64,000 bases of DNA from Calliphora vicina (Eukaryota; Arthropoda; Insecta; Diptera; Calliphoridae), in assembly GCF_958450345.1 (NCBI RefSeq), contig NC_088782.1, positions 63,454,501-63,518,500 of the forward strand. Reading direction: 5' to 3'. Made by a program: the position numbers and the translations under genes. This document shows positions 11,189 through 22,488 of this stretch, piece after piece (the stretch's first letter is position 1; each line of letters starts with the position of its first letter). The notes below the pieces were generated by a model. It saw only the letters and a list, made by a program, of their open reading frames with translations, was not told the origin of the DNA and searched no databases.

Positions 11189-11448
11189 CTAGTTCCATCC
11201 TATATTGAGATTACCAAAGTTAACATTGGGCAAATAAATATCGGGTAACTCAATTTTGGGTAAATGAATATTGGGTATCTTAATTTCGGGTATTTGTTCT
11301 TTGATCCATTTCTGAAAATATTTAATATTTATTGAAATATACATACATTAAACATGACAAGATTTATACTCACAAGAACGCGACATGGAGCTCCCACTGC
11401 AACGGTAACAATGCAGCCAACTATGAAAAATAATTGTAATAATTTCAT
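11189..11448 (-). CDS. Short secreted peptide C, Cys-Arg plus PxI-repeat type
   Basis: Two exons on the minus strand, 11374-11448 and 11189-11311, with a 62-nt GTGAGT...CAG intron in phase 0, giving 65 residues. Signal peptide MKLLQLFFIVGCIVTVAVG, then APCRVL. Exon 2 opens KWIKEQ, followed by five consecutive pentapeptides of the form (I/L)PxIx (IPEIK, IPNIH, LPKIE, then LPDIY, LPNVN), then FGNLNIGWN. Charge alternates at the variable positions (E/K, N/H, K/E, D/Y). There is one cysteine after the signal peptide, two residues from the predicted cleavage site. Exon 1 is two codons longer than in genes A and B because the donor is GTGAGT. Tail lengths vary between paralogs, as in a repeat that expands and contracts. 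Function unknown. Confidence 0.8.
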
Positions 11449-11502
11449 ATTTTTTTTATTTAAGATCGGGTATGTTTTCTTCGCTATGAAATTTATTAGA
11501 AT

Positions 11503-11538
11503 ACTGTGCTATGTTTTATTTTATAATTGCATTTTATA
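11503..11538 (-). promoter_or_regulatory. Core promoter of peptide gene C
   Basis: TATAAAA (11532-11538) and ACAGT initiator (11503-11507) on the reverse strand. The upstream block includes GGGATTTAGTC at 11641-11651, the counterpart of GGGAATTAGTC at genes B and D. Confidence 0.65.
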
Positions 11539-11792
11539 CTCTATACGGGAATGTATATAAATATTTATATAATAAGAAAGTCTCATAATGATTCATAAAT
11601 AAGATGGTTTTTTGTTTGTATTATTTCGACCACAATTATAGACTAAATCCCGTTAATTTTTTATAAATAATTATTTAATGAATGTGACTAAGGATTTTTT
11701 TTTAACTGTGGTTTATTTCCTTTAGATAAACCGTATTATTTTACTTGCAAGTTAAAGCGCCAACTTTTAAAATTTACACAACAATTTAAATA

Positions 11793-12054
11793 CACCCCTA
11801 TCGCGAATCAACATTTCACATGAAATATGTTCCCTTTTCCCATTTCTCGTTCATCAACTCTGTTCACGTGAAAAAATTCCCCATGTTGTGAAATTTTTAG
11901 ATGAAATTTTGTAAACAATAGACAGCTGTTACGAACAAAATCAACTATTGTGAATAAAAAGTTTAGGGGAATATCATGATAGCAATTTTCCCTTCGAGGG
12001 AAATGGATATTTCATGGGAACATAAATTTCACATGTTTTTTCACGATAGGGGTG
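11793..12054. mobile_element. MITE with CACCCCTATCG termini
   Basis: Terminal inverted repeats CACCCCTATCGYGAA, with inner matching parts such as ATGTTCCC. ATA flanks each end and could be a 3-bp target duplication. Non-coding. Confidence 0.55.
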
Positions 12055-13145
12055 ATAGTTACTCTCATGGTAATACGGTTCATGTTGACTCTAACAAAGC
12101 GTTGTTATATAATTTTTTTAATTCTTAAAAATTTTGTACATTTTTGAATAGAGGATATAATTTCCTACACGTTGATATATAACACCGTGCGACAGCAATT
12201 ATTGGACTTGAACGAGACCATATACATATGAAACCTTATGTCATATATAGTAGAACTGCGCTTTTAGTTTTTCATTTTGTGATCTTTTCTCCCTTTTAAA
12301 GGACTTCAAAGTTTTAAGGATATACAAATTTCCAAAAAATCATTTAAATAGTTCTGCTCATTAGTTTTTCTTTGTATTGATATCAAATGAAAGGGGACAA
12401 TTTCTAGAAGTAGATCATTTTTTTTATTTTTACTTTTCAGGACGAAAAGTTGTAAAAAATTTCCTTTGAAAAATGTAACCTTTTATATCCTTGAGAATTT
12501 CCAATATATTTTTCTAAAAAAAATATATGTTGAAACCATGCATATACTTTAACACATGCTTAAATTTCGTTCTTATAGCTTTATAAGTTAAGCCTAAACA
12601 GAAAAAAACATATTATTAAGTTCATTAAAAAAAATACTTTTATCGATACAGCAATTAAGATTACAAAAATATTAGATAGTACTTTTTGGACTTCAACAAG
12701 TCCACATACACATGAAACTGGAGATCGTATATAGTAAATCTGCGTTCTCAGTTTTTAATTTTCTGATCCTTTCTTATTTTTAAAGGACTTCAAAGTTTCA
12801 AGGATGTACAAATTTATAAAAACTTAAATAAATATTTTTATAAATGTTTGTCAAATAAAAGAAGACGGTCACCAGAAATGGAAACAATATTTTTTTAATT
12901 TTTCAGTACAACAAATTTCAAGGAAAATCCTTTAAACATTTTTTCTTTCATGTCCCAGATAATTTTCCTACTAATTTTAAAAAAGGGTTGAGTCTATTAA
13001 AAGTTAATTCGTTTTTATTTATCAGGATACATTGTATATAAAAAGTTAAATATCTTATGTAACATCAAGCATCTAGTAGTTTTGAATTGACACGTCAAAA
13101 TTCTTATAAATAATTTTTAATAATTTCCTAATAAAAACAAATTCT

Positions 13146-15980
13146 GTGTTGTTTGTGGTTTATTTGTACCTTTTAATAAAGGAAAAAAATGTAACAAAGG
13201 CTTTTGTGGATAAGTATGAACAATATTTTTTAATAAACATGGTTTCGAAGGCATGGTATATACCAGAAGTTGTGTGTAATTATTGTTACAAGGGGTTACT
13301 ACGATCTAAGCAGTTCTCAATAAAATATGTGTACCCAGTAATTTGGTTGAAGCGGAGTGAGCATTCGCGCGATTTGTGTTACTTTTGCCGAAATCAACCG
13401 AATACCATCAGGATGAAGAATCAAGATAGGGAGAAAATCGTTTACCATAAATGTGATTCAGTGCAGCCCGCGGTACTACGCACAGTGGTTTAGAAACTTT
13501 TTTTTTTGGAAATAATTCGGTATCTCGGGAACTATTGGAGATATTATTACAAAATTTCACATGGTTAGAGCTGAGGTGTTTTTGAGTTGAATTACATTTG
13601 TTCAGCTTCCTAGGGGTAATACGGGCCAGTTTGTGCCCCCTCAAAGTTGGTCACCTCGGGTCTCAAAATTTTTAAAAAAATCCACAAAAATTAATTTATG
13701 ATCCGAATGAGCTGAAATTTAAAATATAAATAGTCCTTGAGAAGATCTACAAAAAATACGCTTACATGTGTAGATTATCTCCTTCAGTTGAAGAGATATT
13801 TAGGTTTATTTATTTTTTAATTTTGCTCGATTTTTTTTTGCTTTTTAGATATGGCGGCCCTACGGAGGGTCGAATTTTTTTTTCAAAATATCAGCTATAT
13901 TGGCAATAAAATTGTAAATAAAATAAAAAAAACTTGGTAACAGTTATCTCGTCCGTGTAAAAAGTTACACGCATCCAAAGTTGGAACATGTAAAATGGTC
14001 CTAATTTTTTACGATTTTTCCTAAAAAAGTCCCTATATTTTTTCTTTTGTAGAAACAAATTTTCTTTAGGACTATATACAATTTTTATATGTTCCGGAAA
14101 GAAAACTTAATGCAAAAGCATGTAAAGTAAAACTGGGCTCACTTAAGCGGACACAGTATCCCCCAGACCTATCCAAACTTGGCCAATTTTAAAAAAAATA
14201 TTTAGGTTTCAGTAAAAAATTCTAAAAAGGCAAAGCACCGATCCTCGAAAAAGTTCCGTATTTGTATAACCCTATATGTTGTTTAAATACTTAGAAAGTT
14301 GTTTTACTATCACACGGTAAATAGCGTCACAGTAGGCACTTTTCTAAAAAAACTCAGTTTTTGGAACACATTTTCCCCGTTTTAGGAATTTCGGTATTTG
14401 AAAATAAAAAATGTCAAAAATTATAATGTCATTAATTTAAGGACATTTGGATCTAAATTAGTTCCCAATTTTGTTATGATATCTTTAACGGTTAAAATTT
14501 TACATTAAATCAAATTTTATATTTTTATTCGTGGAAAATCACCATATGAAAGTTTTTTTAGTTTTTAAGGTAAATGAAGTCCCAAAATTTTATAAAATTA
14601 TTTAATTTTACTAAAATATCAATCCTCAGGTCATAATGTTTTCAACAGTATCAAATACTTATATAAAGAGCCTTTATTTACTCCTCAGAAGTTCCACAAA
14701 CCTTGCCCGCTTTGACAAATTTGTACATTTTTTCATATAACTTGGACAATTTTATAAAATAAAATATATAAAAATTGTATATAGTCCCAAAGAAAATTTG
14801 TTTCTACAAAAGAAAAAATATAGGGACTTTTATAGGAAAAATCGTAAAAAATTAGGACCATTTTACATGTTCCAACTTTGGATGCGTGTAACTTTTTACA
14901 CGGACGAGATAACTGTTACCAAGTTTTTTTTATTTTATTTACAATTTTATTGCCAATATAGCTGATATTTTGAAAAAAAAAATTCGACCCTCCGTAGGGC
15001 CGCCATATCTAAAAAACAATAATAAAAAAATAAATAAACCTAAATATCTCTTCAACTGAAGGAGATAACCTACATATGTAAGAGTATTTTTTGTAGGTCT
15101 TCTCAAGGACTATTTATATTTTAAATTTCAGCTCATTCGGATCATGGGGATTTTTTTAAAAATTTTGAGACCAGAGGTGACCAACTTTGAGGGGGCACAA
15201 ACTGGCCCGTATTACCCCCAAAAACACCTCAGCTCTAACCATGTGAAATTTTGTAATAATATCTCCAATAGTTCCCGAGATATCGAATTATTTCCAAAAA
15301 AAAAAGTTTCTAAACCACTGTGTAGCATTGAGAATATTCCGCTCGTGCCGTCATCAAAAATAATACTTCCACCGCTACACATTAAATTGGGACTTATAAG
15401 AAATTTTGTTCGTGCACTCGACGTTGACAGTGCAGCTATGGTGCACTTGAAAAATTTTTTTCCCAAATTAAGCGAAGCAAAGATTGACGCCGGTAGGTTC
15501 GATTGCTAAATACTTATATTATTGTATTACCCTAAGTAATCTTTTATACTTTAAGGTGTTTTTAATGGACCCCAACTAAAAAAATTGTTAAATTGCAAGG
15601 AATTTCCAAACCTTCTATCACCTATTGAGAAAAATAGTTGGAGGAGTTTAGATGCCATAATAGAAAATTTCTTAGGTAATAGAAAATCTGAAAACTACGA
15701 AGAAATCGTCCGCAATCTCGTTCGCAACTTCGGTGAAATGGGTGTGAATATGTCACTGAAAATACACTTCTTAGATAGGCACCTAGATTTTTTCCCCGAT
15801 AATTTGGGTCATTTTAGTGACGAACATGGAGAACGATTCCACCAGGACCTAGCAATTATTGAAAATCGCTTTAGAGGAAAGGGCACTTGTCGCATGCTCG
15901 CTAAATACTGTTGGTCGATATGTCGAGATTCACATACTCCATACAAGCGGCAGAGTAAACGTATTCATTTTTCTCCATAA
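13146..15980 (+). pseudogene. Element-borne gene with CxxC/CYFC and SDEHGERFHQD motifs, broken by a foldback
   Basis: Coding pieces are 13146-13480, 15323-15492 and 15556-15980. Piece 1 has VCNYC and, ~40 residues later, CYFC, a possible zinc-binding pair. Piece 2 has LPPLHIKLGLIRNFVRALD. Piece 3 has NMSLKIHFLDRHLDFFP, then SDEHGERFHQDLAIIENRF and a CWS near the end, stopping at 15980. A GT...AG intron (15493-15555) joins pieces 2 and 3 in frame. If 13481-15322 is left out, pieces 1 and 2 also join in frame, so the three amount to 310 codons including the stop. The motif set matches my recollection of uncharacterised, multi-copy arthropod and cnidarian proteins; no enzymatic role is known to me. 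The frame lacks a clear ATG at its start, so 5' exons may be missing. The long TIRs suggest mobility as part of a transposon. Confidence 0.6.
13481..15322. mobile_element. Foldback E inserted in the element-borne gene
   Basis: Two ~600-bp inverted arms (about 13481-14120 and 14765-15322) surround a unique core. Termini are CACAGTGGTTTAGAAAC and its complement. Landmarks are GTATCTCGGGAACTATTGG, GACCCTCCGTAGG and GGATGCGTGTAACTTTTT. A diverged relative at 7215-8345 is split by family B. The CACAGTGG terminus is shared with family C. Frames 13408-13644 and 15212-15466 are arm artefacts. Confidence 0.65.
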
Positions 15981-16847
15981 TATATTTTTATATTTCTTCT
16001 TTCTTTTATATCTTTATTTAGTATTTATATATATAGCTTAAATATTTTTTTTTTATTATATAAATTTAATTTTTTTATAATAATTGTTCCTGCTGGTACT
16101 AATTGGCAATTTGTTAGAATTATACTAAAATATGAAAGAATAAAATTTAAGTAACTCTTTTGTTTCATTTCCAATAATTGTCTTTTTTTATTTGATACAC
16201 ATATTGACAAACATTTATAAAAATATGTATTTAATTTTTTATAAATTTGTACATCCTTGAAACTTTGAAGTCCTTTAAAAAGAAGAAAGGATCAGAAAAT
16301 TAAAAACTGAGAACGCAGGTTTACTATATACGATCTCCAGTTTCATGTGTATGTGGACTTGTTGAAGTCCAAAAAGTACTATCTAATATTTTTGTAATCT
16401 TAATTGCTGTATCGATAAAAGTATTTTTTTTTAATGAACTTAATAATATGTTTTTTTCTGTTTAGGCTTAACTTATAAAGCTATAAGAACGAAATTTAAT
16501 ATGGTTTCAACATATATTTTTTTTAGAAAAATATATTGGAAATTCTCAATACATTTTTCAAAGGACATTTTTTACAACTTTTCGTCCTGAAAAGTAAAAA
16601 TAAAAAAAATTATCTACTTCTAGAAATTGTCCCCTTTCATTTGATATCCATACAAAGAAAAACTAATGAGCAGAACTATTTAAATAAATTTTAAGAAATT
16701 TGTATATCCTTAAAACTTTGAAGTCCTTTAAAAAGGAGAAAAGATCACAAAATGAAAAACTAAAAATGCAGTTCTACTACATATGACATAAGGTTTCATA
16801 TGTATATGGTCCCGTTCAAGTCCAATAATTGCTGTCGCACGATGTTA

Positions 16848-17350
16848 TACATACTCACTAATCATGTTTATTGGATGTTCAAAAAATATTTAATTTTAAT
16901 TTGAAATTTGTATTTGAATTTATAGGGAAAAATAAATACAAAACAATTTTTTAAAGTCCAAAAAAAGGAATTTCGGTTAATCGACACAAATTAATCGATT
17001 TATTTGAAAATCGGCAATTTGAAATTATTCGAACAGTTAACCGTCCAAAATTAATCGATTTAATACCCTTCTACATATATAATTTGGCTTATTTTAAACC
17101 CAAATATATTTAAAACTAAATGACTGCCCCGGCTTCGCACGGTGGCTATTTACTAATGTAGTTCTTCAAGTTTCTCCAAAAAATTGCTGTTATTAAGAAA
17201 AGTGAGAAGTGAAAAGAAGGCAATATATTAAAAATTAAAATATCCTGAAAATTTCGAATATAAAAAAATCAGCCAAATCGCTCCAGCCGTTCTCACGTGA
17301 TGCCATTACATACATATACCATTTCATTTTTATATATATAGACTTAATTT
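16848..17350. repeat. Repeat remnants between the long-TIR element and gene D
   Basis: 16970-17070 contains GGTTAATCG and ATTAATCGATT motifs, shared with 39270-39400. 17120-17345 starts GCCCCGGCTTCGCACGG, contains CCAGCCGTTCTCACG, and ends in TATATATA. It looks like the decayed end of a dispersed element. No gene. Confidence 0.45.
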
Positions 17351-17720
17351 TAGCACGTCATGGAATATTTCCAAAGTTTTATCAAAAATTAGCTATTAAA
17401 AACAAAATAATTCTATAACTTTTTAATAAAAAATTACAAACATTAAAACATTTGATTTTGTGTTTAGAAATCTGTATCTTCTAAACTAATGTACGAACGA
17501 ATGGTGGTGTAGTTTCAATAACATTAACTTATAACGTAGATGTAAATTATAAAAACAATAGAAAAATAATTCCAAAATTTTACTATCGTTTTGTTTGAAA
17601 AATATTTATTAAATTTCAATACATTGAAAAGTTACAAAAATTCAGTGAATTTTATTTGTTGTGTCAGCCATTAGATTTGGGAAAAAGTAAATATTTTTAA
17701 TATGTATGTATATTTTACTC

Positions 17721-17982
17721 TCAGTTGTTGTTCTTTCCTATATTGATATTAGCTGCATTAATATGGCCAAAATGAACATCGGGTATCTTAATTGTGGGAA
17801 AATGAATATCGGGTAATATAATGTTGGGTATATTTTCCTTCACCCAATCCTGAAAATATTTAATATTTATTGAAATATACATTAAACATAACAAGATTAA
17901 TACTCACAAAAAGGCGACATGGAGCTCCCATTACAGCGGTAACAATGCAGCCAACTATGAAAAATAATTGTAATAATTTCAT
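17721..17982 (-). CDS. Short secreted peptide D, Cys-Arg plus PxI-repeat type
   Basis: Two exons on the minus strand, 17908-17982 and 17721-17849, with a 58-nt GTGAGT...CAG intron in phase 0, giving 67 residues. Signal peptide MKLLQLFFIVGCIVTAVMG, then APCRLF. Exon 2 opens DWVKEN, followed by IPNII, LPDIH, FPTIK, IPDVH, then FGHINAANINIGKNNN. It is the partner of gene C: same donor, same single Cys, same (D/K)W(I/V)KE opening and same FG...NI(N)IG ending, with different pentapeptides and one fewer. A TTTATT (AATAAA on this strand) is at 17651-17656. Likely secreted; function unknown. Confidence 0.8.
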
Positions 17983-18033
17983 GCTTTTACTTAAGATTGG
18001 GTATGTTTTCTTCGCTATGAAATTTATTAGAAT

Positions 18034-18069
18034 ACTGTGATATGTCTTATTTTATAATTGCATTTTATA
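18034..18069 (-). promoter_or_regulatory. Core promoter of peptide gene D
   Basis: TATAAAA (18063-18069) and ACAGT initiator (18034-18038) on the reverse strand. GGGAATTAGTC recurs upstream at 18190-18200 within the block shared with genes B and C. Confidence 0.65.
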
Positions 18070-18289
18070 CTCTTTTATAAAAATATCATATAGGAATGTC
18101 TATAAATATTTACATAATAAAAATGTGGCATAATGATGCATAAAAAAAAAAGTTTATTTTTTGTTTGAATTATTTCGACCACAAATAAAGACTAATTCCC
18201 GTTATGTTTCTATAATTAATTAAATAATAAATGAATATGGGCATTTCCTAAGGTCACGAAGGTACGTTCGTACGCTTTTGATGTCCAAA

Positions 18290-18712
18290 GAATATAGAAA
18301 CCCCAAGTGCTATTAAGGGTTAATTTCCAATTTTGTACTGTTATTATAAATACTAGAGTTTATGCTATATATTTTTCTTAAGTTTCATCAAAATCGGCCT
18401 AAAAATATATAACATTTTGCTATCTTTCCATGAGAAATTCCAAATATTGAAAAATTTTACCTCTGACCTTCACGATTTAAGAGCTAACGTTTTACAATTT
18501 TAGTAAAACTTTCAGAATATATTTAGAATTGCTTGGACTATAATATTCTGAATAGGTTTTACTTAAAATTTATAACCATAGAGAAACATAGAGCGGAAAC
18601 CAGAAAAAACTCAAACAAAAAAATTACTCAAAATAATCACACATACGAGTGTAGTTTTTGTTTTCACATAGATTTTTTTTCTACTAATACATTCTCACCA
18701 CTTAGGTTTCTG
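18290..18712. repeat. Second copy of dispersed repeat D and outer arm of a palindrome
   Basis: 18290-18550 matches 8910-9120. From about 18576 the sequence (GAGAAACATAGAGCGGAAAC) is complementary to 19720-19755, so an outer inverted pair surrounds the foldback at 18713-19684. Confidence 0.5.
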
Positions 18713-19684
18713 ACGGTACCGTGAAATAGCTCCCAAATGAAATAACTCCCAATGAGATAATTAATTCCCATCAAAAATGAAATAATTCCCAAACTTGAAA
18801 AATGAAATAACTACCAAAGGGTAAAATGAAATTACTCCCAATAATCGGAGGTTTCATAATTTAAAAAATATTAGCCCCAAAAAAGCGAAATAACACCCAA
18901 TAAAATAAATCCTAATAGAAATGAAATAATTCCCAATCCGAAGCAATTTATTTATATAATCTAAAAAAGGGAACTACAAAAGTGAATTTATTCTTCGCTT
19001 ACCAAACTTTTTTGCATTGCGGACCTATAGCGTAGCGCAAAATTTTACTCCTCTGGGATGTATCAAAAACTGGCTTCACTCAGAAAATTTCTGTTGCATT
19101 GCCGTCCTTCGGCCGGGCGCTAAGGTTTTCTCCTCCGGGGTGTATCAAAATCTGACTTCGCTCAGAAAAGATTTCTTTCATTGCAGAAAGGTTTTATAAT
19201 ATTTCAGAAAACCGATTTACTTTTCTGAGCGAAGCTGGTTTTTTATACACCCCAGAGGAGAAAACCTTTTCGACCGGCCAAAAACCGGCAATGAAAAAAA
19301 ACTATTTTGAGCGAAGCCAGTTTTTGATACACCCCAGAGGAGAAAACCTTAGCGCCCGGCCGAAGGCCGTCAATGCAAAAAACTTTTCTGAGTGAAGCCA
19401 GTTTTTGATGTTTATGGGTTCTGCTTTTGCAAAGTAGAACCCAACAAAAATTAAATAATTCCCAATACAGTTTAATAACACCTAATTCCCAAAATAAAAT
19501 TAAATAAAACCCAACAAAAATTTCATTGGGAGTTATTGCATTATGAAATAGCTCCCAACAAAAAATTATGAAATTACTCCCTATGCGTTAGGAGTTGTTT
19601 CATAATGAAATAAGTCCTAAGTTGTATGAAAACTTTGTTGTTTGTTATTTCATTTTTTCGTGGGGAGTTATTTCACGGTACCGT
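18713..19684. mobile_element. Foldback 1, arms made of GAAATAACTCCCAA subrepeats, GC-rich core
   Basis: Terminal inverted repeats ACGGTACCGTGAAATARCTCC. The arms (18713-18950 and 19430-19684) consist of degenerate ~20-bp repeats of GAAATAACTCCCAA type. The core (about 19015-19410) is much richer in GC, with repeats of AGCGAAGCCAGTTTTTGATAC and CCCAGAGGAGAAAACC in both orientations. The small frame 19017-19199 lies in the core. Short direct repeats inside inverted arms are typical of foldback elements. Confidence 0.65.
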
Positions 19685-20055
19685 TTCAGACAACTGAGTT
19701 AGGTCTTTGACAGGATAGTTTTCGCTCTATGTCTCTTCTCTATGTTTATAACAATAAGGAAATTTGGCTCATTCGACAAAATATGGCAAAAAATTAGTTT
19801 TTCTCGAAAAACACAAAATTTAAGTCACAGGTACGGAAAAACTATAGGAGATATTGTCATACCTTTTTTCCCTATTATGTTCTCAATAAATCCAGATGAG
19901 ATGATCAAAATATTCTAAAATTAGTTTAACAAAATTTTTAAAAATATGAAAAAGGGGTTTTGAAACTGCCTTTAAAAAAAGTAATTTCTTTGGTCGTACC
20001 TCCAAATAGCTTAACAGTATCATACGAAGATAAAATGTCATATGCAAGTTAATCT

Positions 20056-20720
20056 ATATGGGGCATTTCATGTCAAGTGAACCAACTTTTGAAATCGATG
20101 TCTTCCGAAGGTTAGTTCTACTGGATAGTAACTCAGACACAATTTTTCAACAATTTTTTATCCATGTAACTTATTACTTATTGTTCTTAGCAAAATGTGT
20201 TCCAAATAGTTAAGATAGCTCTTTCTTCAATCTTTCGAAAAAAAATATTTAAAAAAAAATTTTTTTTTAATTTTTTTTCCGAAATCCAAAATTTTTTTGT
20301 TTTTTTTTTTCTTAAAATAAAGCTTAGTTATTTTCCTTGAAGACCTAATTAGTCGCTTAGTGGGATGCGAGTGGGATAACTATCAAAATAAATATTTTGT
20401 AACTCAAAACATAAAATTTTTGACTTTTTTTTGTTGCAAAATCTAACTTTCCTAAAAAGAAAGCTTACGTCCATACCTTTAAGATAATTTTGTTTCCTTA
20501 GTGGGATGCTAGTGGGATATCTATCAAAATAAATATTTTGTAACTCAAGAAATACAATTTTTTAATTTTCTTTGCAAAGCCATTTTTTTCCTTTTTTTAA
20601 ACTTTTTTTTACTTTGTATCTGAGTTACTATCCAGTAGAACTAACCTTGGTGCAAATTTCATGCCGATCGGAAGACATCGATGTCAAAAGTTTGTTCACT
20701 TGACATGAAATTCCCCATAT
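20056..20720. mobile_element. TIR element with ATATGGGG termini
   Basis: Inverted arms of ~85 bp start ATATGGGGCATTTCATGTC, continue AAGTGAACCAACTTTTGA, and contain GATGTCTTCCG and CTACTGGATAGTAACTCAG. The interior is A/T-rich and repeats GTGGGATGCTAGTGGGATA. No transposase was seen. 19780-20055 holds no gene. Confidence 0.6.
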
Positions 20721-20756
20721 ATCGAGCCCTTAATGTAAGCGACAAAACACAAATTT

Positions 20757-21527
20757 TACAGGAGGTTTTTTTTGATTATTTTGATATTTAAAAAATGTTA
20801 TGATGCGATATAATATAATTTCGTTCAAGCAATTTGTCTATTTTTCAAAAATATTTATAACTTTTGACAATTAAAAATTCATGGAATACTTTATAGAAAA
20901 ATATGACAAAAAATGTTTTTTTATTGAATTTTTGCATAGATAAAAATTTTTCGAATTGAAATTAAATTTTTATTTATGAATAGTTTTTAATGAAATTTCA
21001 CAGTTGTGTAGATTTTTCTATTTAAAATGGAAAAATAAAAACGAGTTTTGAAATTTATTATCAGCAATCCCGCAATTATCAAAAAAGTGTTGAAAAATTC
21101 CAAAAATGCAAATTTTTAGTTTTCAGTTCTTTTTCCATTTGACACATGCATGTGTTGTTAGTCCAATAAAGGAGAAAATGGAAATAATGGAGAAAATCGG
21201 GCAATATTTGGATACGATGTTATCAAAAAACTGGAGTAGGGTGGGTAAAAATGTTGAAAATTTAATTTTCAAATGCGAATTTTTGTAGTGCTCGATGAGA
21301 AGATACTACATGTATAATGTTTTTGAAATCGGAACTCAAACTAAGAAATAATATCGTTTTAAAAATGTAACATACCCGAGGTGTCCTACTTAGAGGGCCC
21401 TTGGTCGCGCCCCTGGTGGGCACATGAGGTCAACGTTCAAAACTTAAACTCGACAACACTTCTTCTTTGCGCATGTGAAATTTCATTCAAACCAAATTTA
21501 AAAGTTACAGATTTATTTCCCTCTTTT
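20757..21527. repeat. Dispersed repeat, family C, copy 2
   Basis: Matches copies 1 and 3 at CATGGAATACTTT, AATTTCACAGTTRTGT, TACCCGAGGTGTCCTACTTAG and AAAGTTACAGATTTAT. It is cut at 21527 by a mini-me-like element and resumes at 22201 with CTATACCACTGTGTGTCGC. Confidence 0.6.
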
Positions 21528-22200
21528 TATACCCTTCACCTTCGTGAGAAGGGTATATATAAGTTTGTCATTCCTTTTGTAATTTCCACATTTTTCATTT
21601 CCGACCCTATTAAGTATATATATTCTGGATCCTTATAGATAGCGGAGTCGATTAAGCCATGTCCGCCTGTCTGTCTGTTGAAATCAATTTTCTGAAGAAC
21701 CCAGATATCTTCGGGATTTTTTGGACATGCTTTCGAGAATTTTGCTATTTAAAATCAGCAAAATCGGTCCACAAATGGCTGAGATATGAGGAAAAAACCA
21801 AGACAACCTCGATTTTTGACCTATTTTTGACCTATATCTGGATTACTAAGACATTAATATAGACAATATGGATATCTAATGATAGATATTTCAAAGACAT
21901 TTGCAACGACGTATATAAGACCAAAGTAAGTTGGACCTGCAATGGGTCAAAATCGGAAAAAAAAATGTTTAACCCGAATTTTTTTTTTCAAAAAAAAAAA
22001 AATTGAAAAAACAAACAAAAAATTGTTTAACAAAAAAAAAAAATTAAATAATCGAAAAAAAATGTTTTCCAAAAAATTAAAAAAACAACTGGAAAAAAAA
22101 TTAAATTTTGTTCACCTAAAAATATTTAAAATTTTGAAGTATAATTTGGTGAAGGGTATATAAGATTCGGCACAGCCGAATATAGCACTCTTACTTGTTT
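21528..22200 (+). mobile_element. Complete short mini-me/DINE-like element
   Basis: 673 bp with all landmarks: 5' hairpin ATACCCTTCACC...GAAGGGTAT, TTTGTCATTCC, TATATATTCTGGATCC, GTCCGCCTGTCTGTCTG, a poly-A/T stretch, then GGTGAAGGGTATATAAG, hairpin TTCGGCACAGCCGAA and the end CTTACTTGTTT. It sits inside family C copy 2. It lacks the ~151-bp central units of the long form. 22201-22488 is AT-rich, with no gene. Confidence 0.7.
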
Positions 22201-22488
22201 TCTATACCACTGTGTGTCGCTTACGATAAAATTTGTTTACTGTAAAATATAAACATTGACTTACGATAAAATCTTACCCCCTATATTTTTGATGTTATTA
22301 ACAATTTTGATATTCTCAGAACGCAAAAACATCAGTCGGTCCATAAAATTTTAATTTCTGCAATAAAAAAATATTTAAAAATGTCGCTTACGCTAATTTG
22401 GCGCTAAGGGCTCGATATATTGACTGATTATTTGAAAAATGTTACTGGTTTTTGGCTTAGTTTAGTATTAAAATTAAATTATTAGGTA

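Larger units (their letters stand above)
12180..16847 (+). mobile_element. 4.7-kb long-TIR element carrying a CYFC / SDEHGERFHQD gene
   Basis: Terminal inverted repeats of ~650 bp (12180-12830 and 16225-16847) start TAACAYCGTGCGACAGC and are bounded by TA on each side. Each arm contains two direct copies, ~490 bp apart, of a block with GGACTTCAAAGTTT and GTACAAATTT. The interior contains one gene (13146-15980) interrupted by a foldback. A similar uninserted flank (CTACACGTTGATATA then TGTATATG) lies at about 10780-10800. The element separates peptide genes C and D. I cannot place it in a known superfamily from the sequence alone. Confidence 0.65.

Noticed and set aside
15144..15509. 121-codon frame
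   Set aside because: Its first half reads the foldback arm; only 15323-15492 belongs to the element gene.
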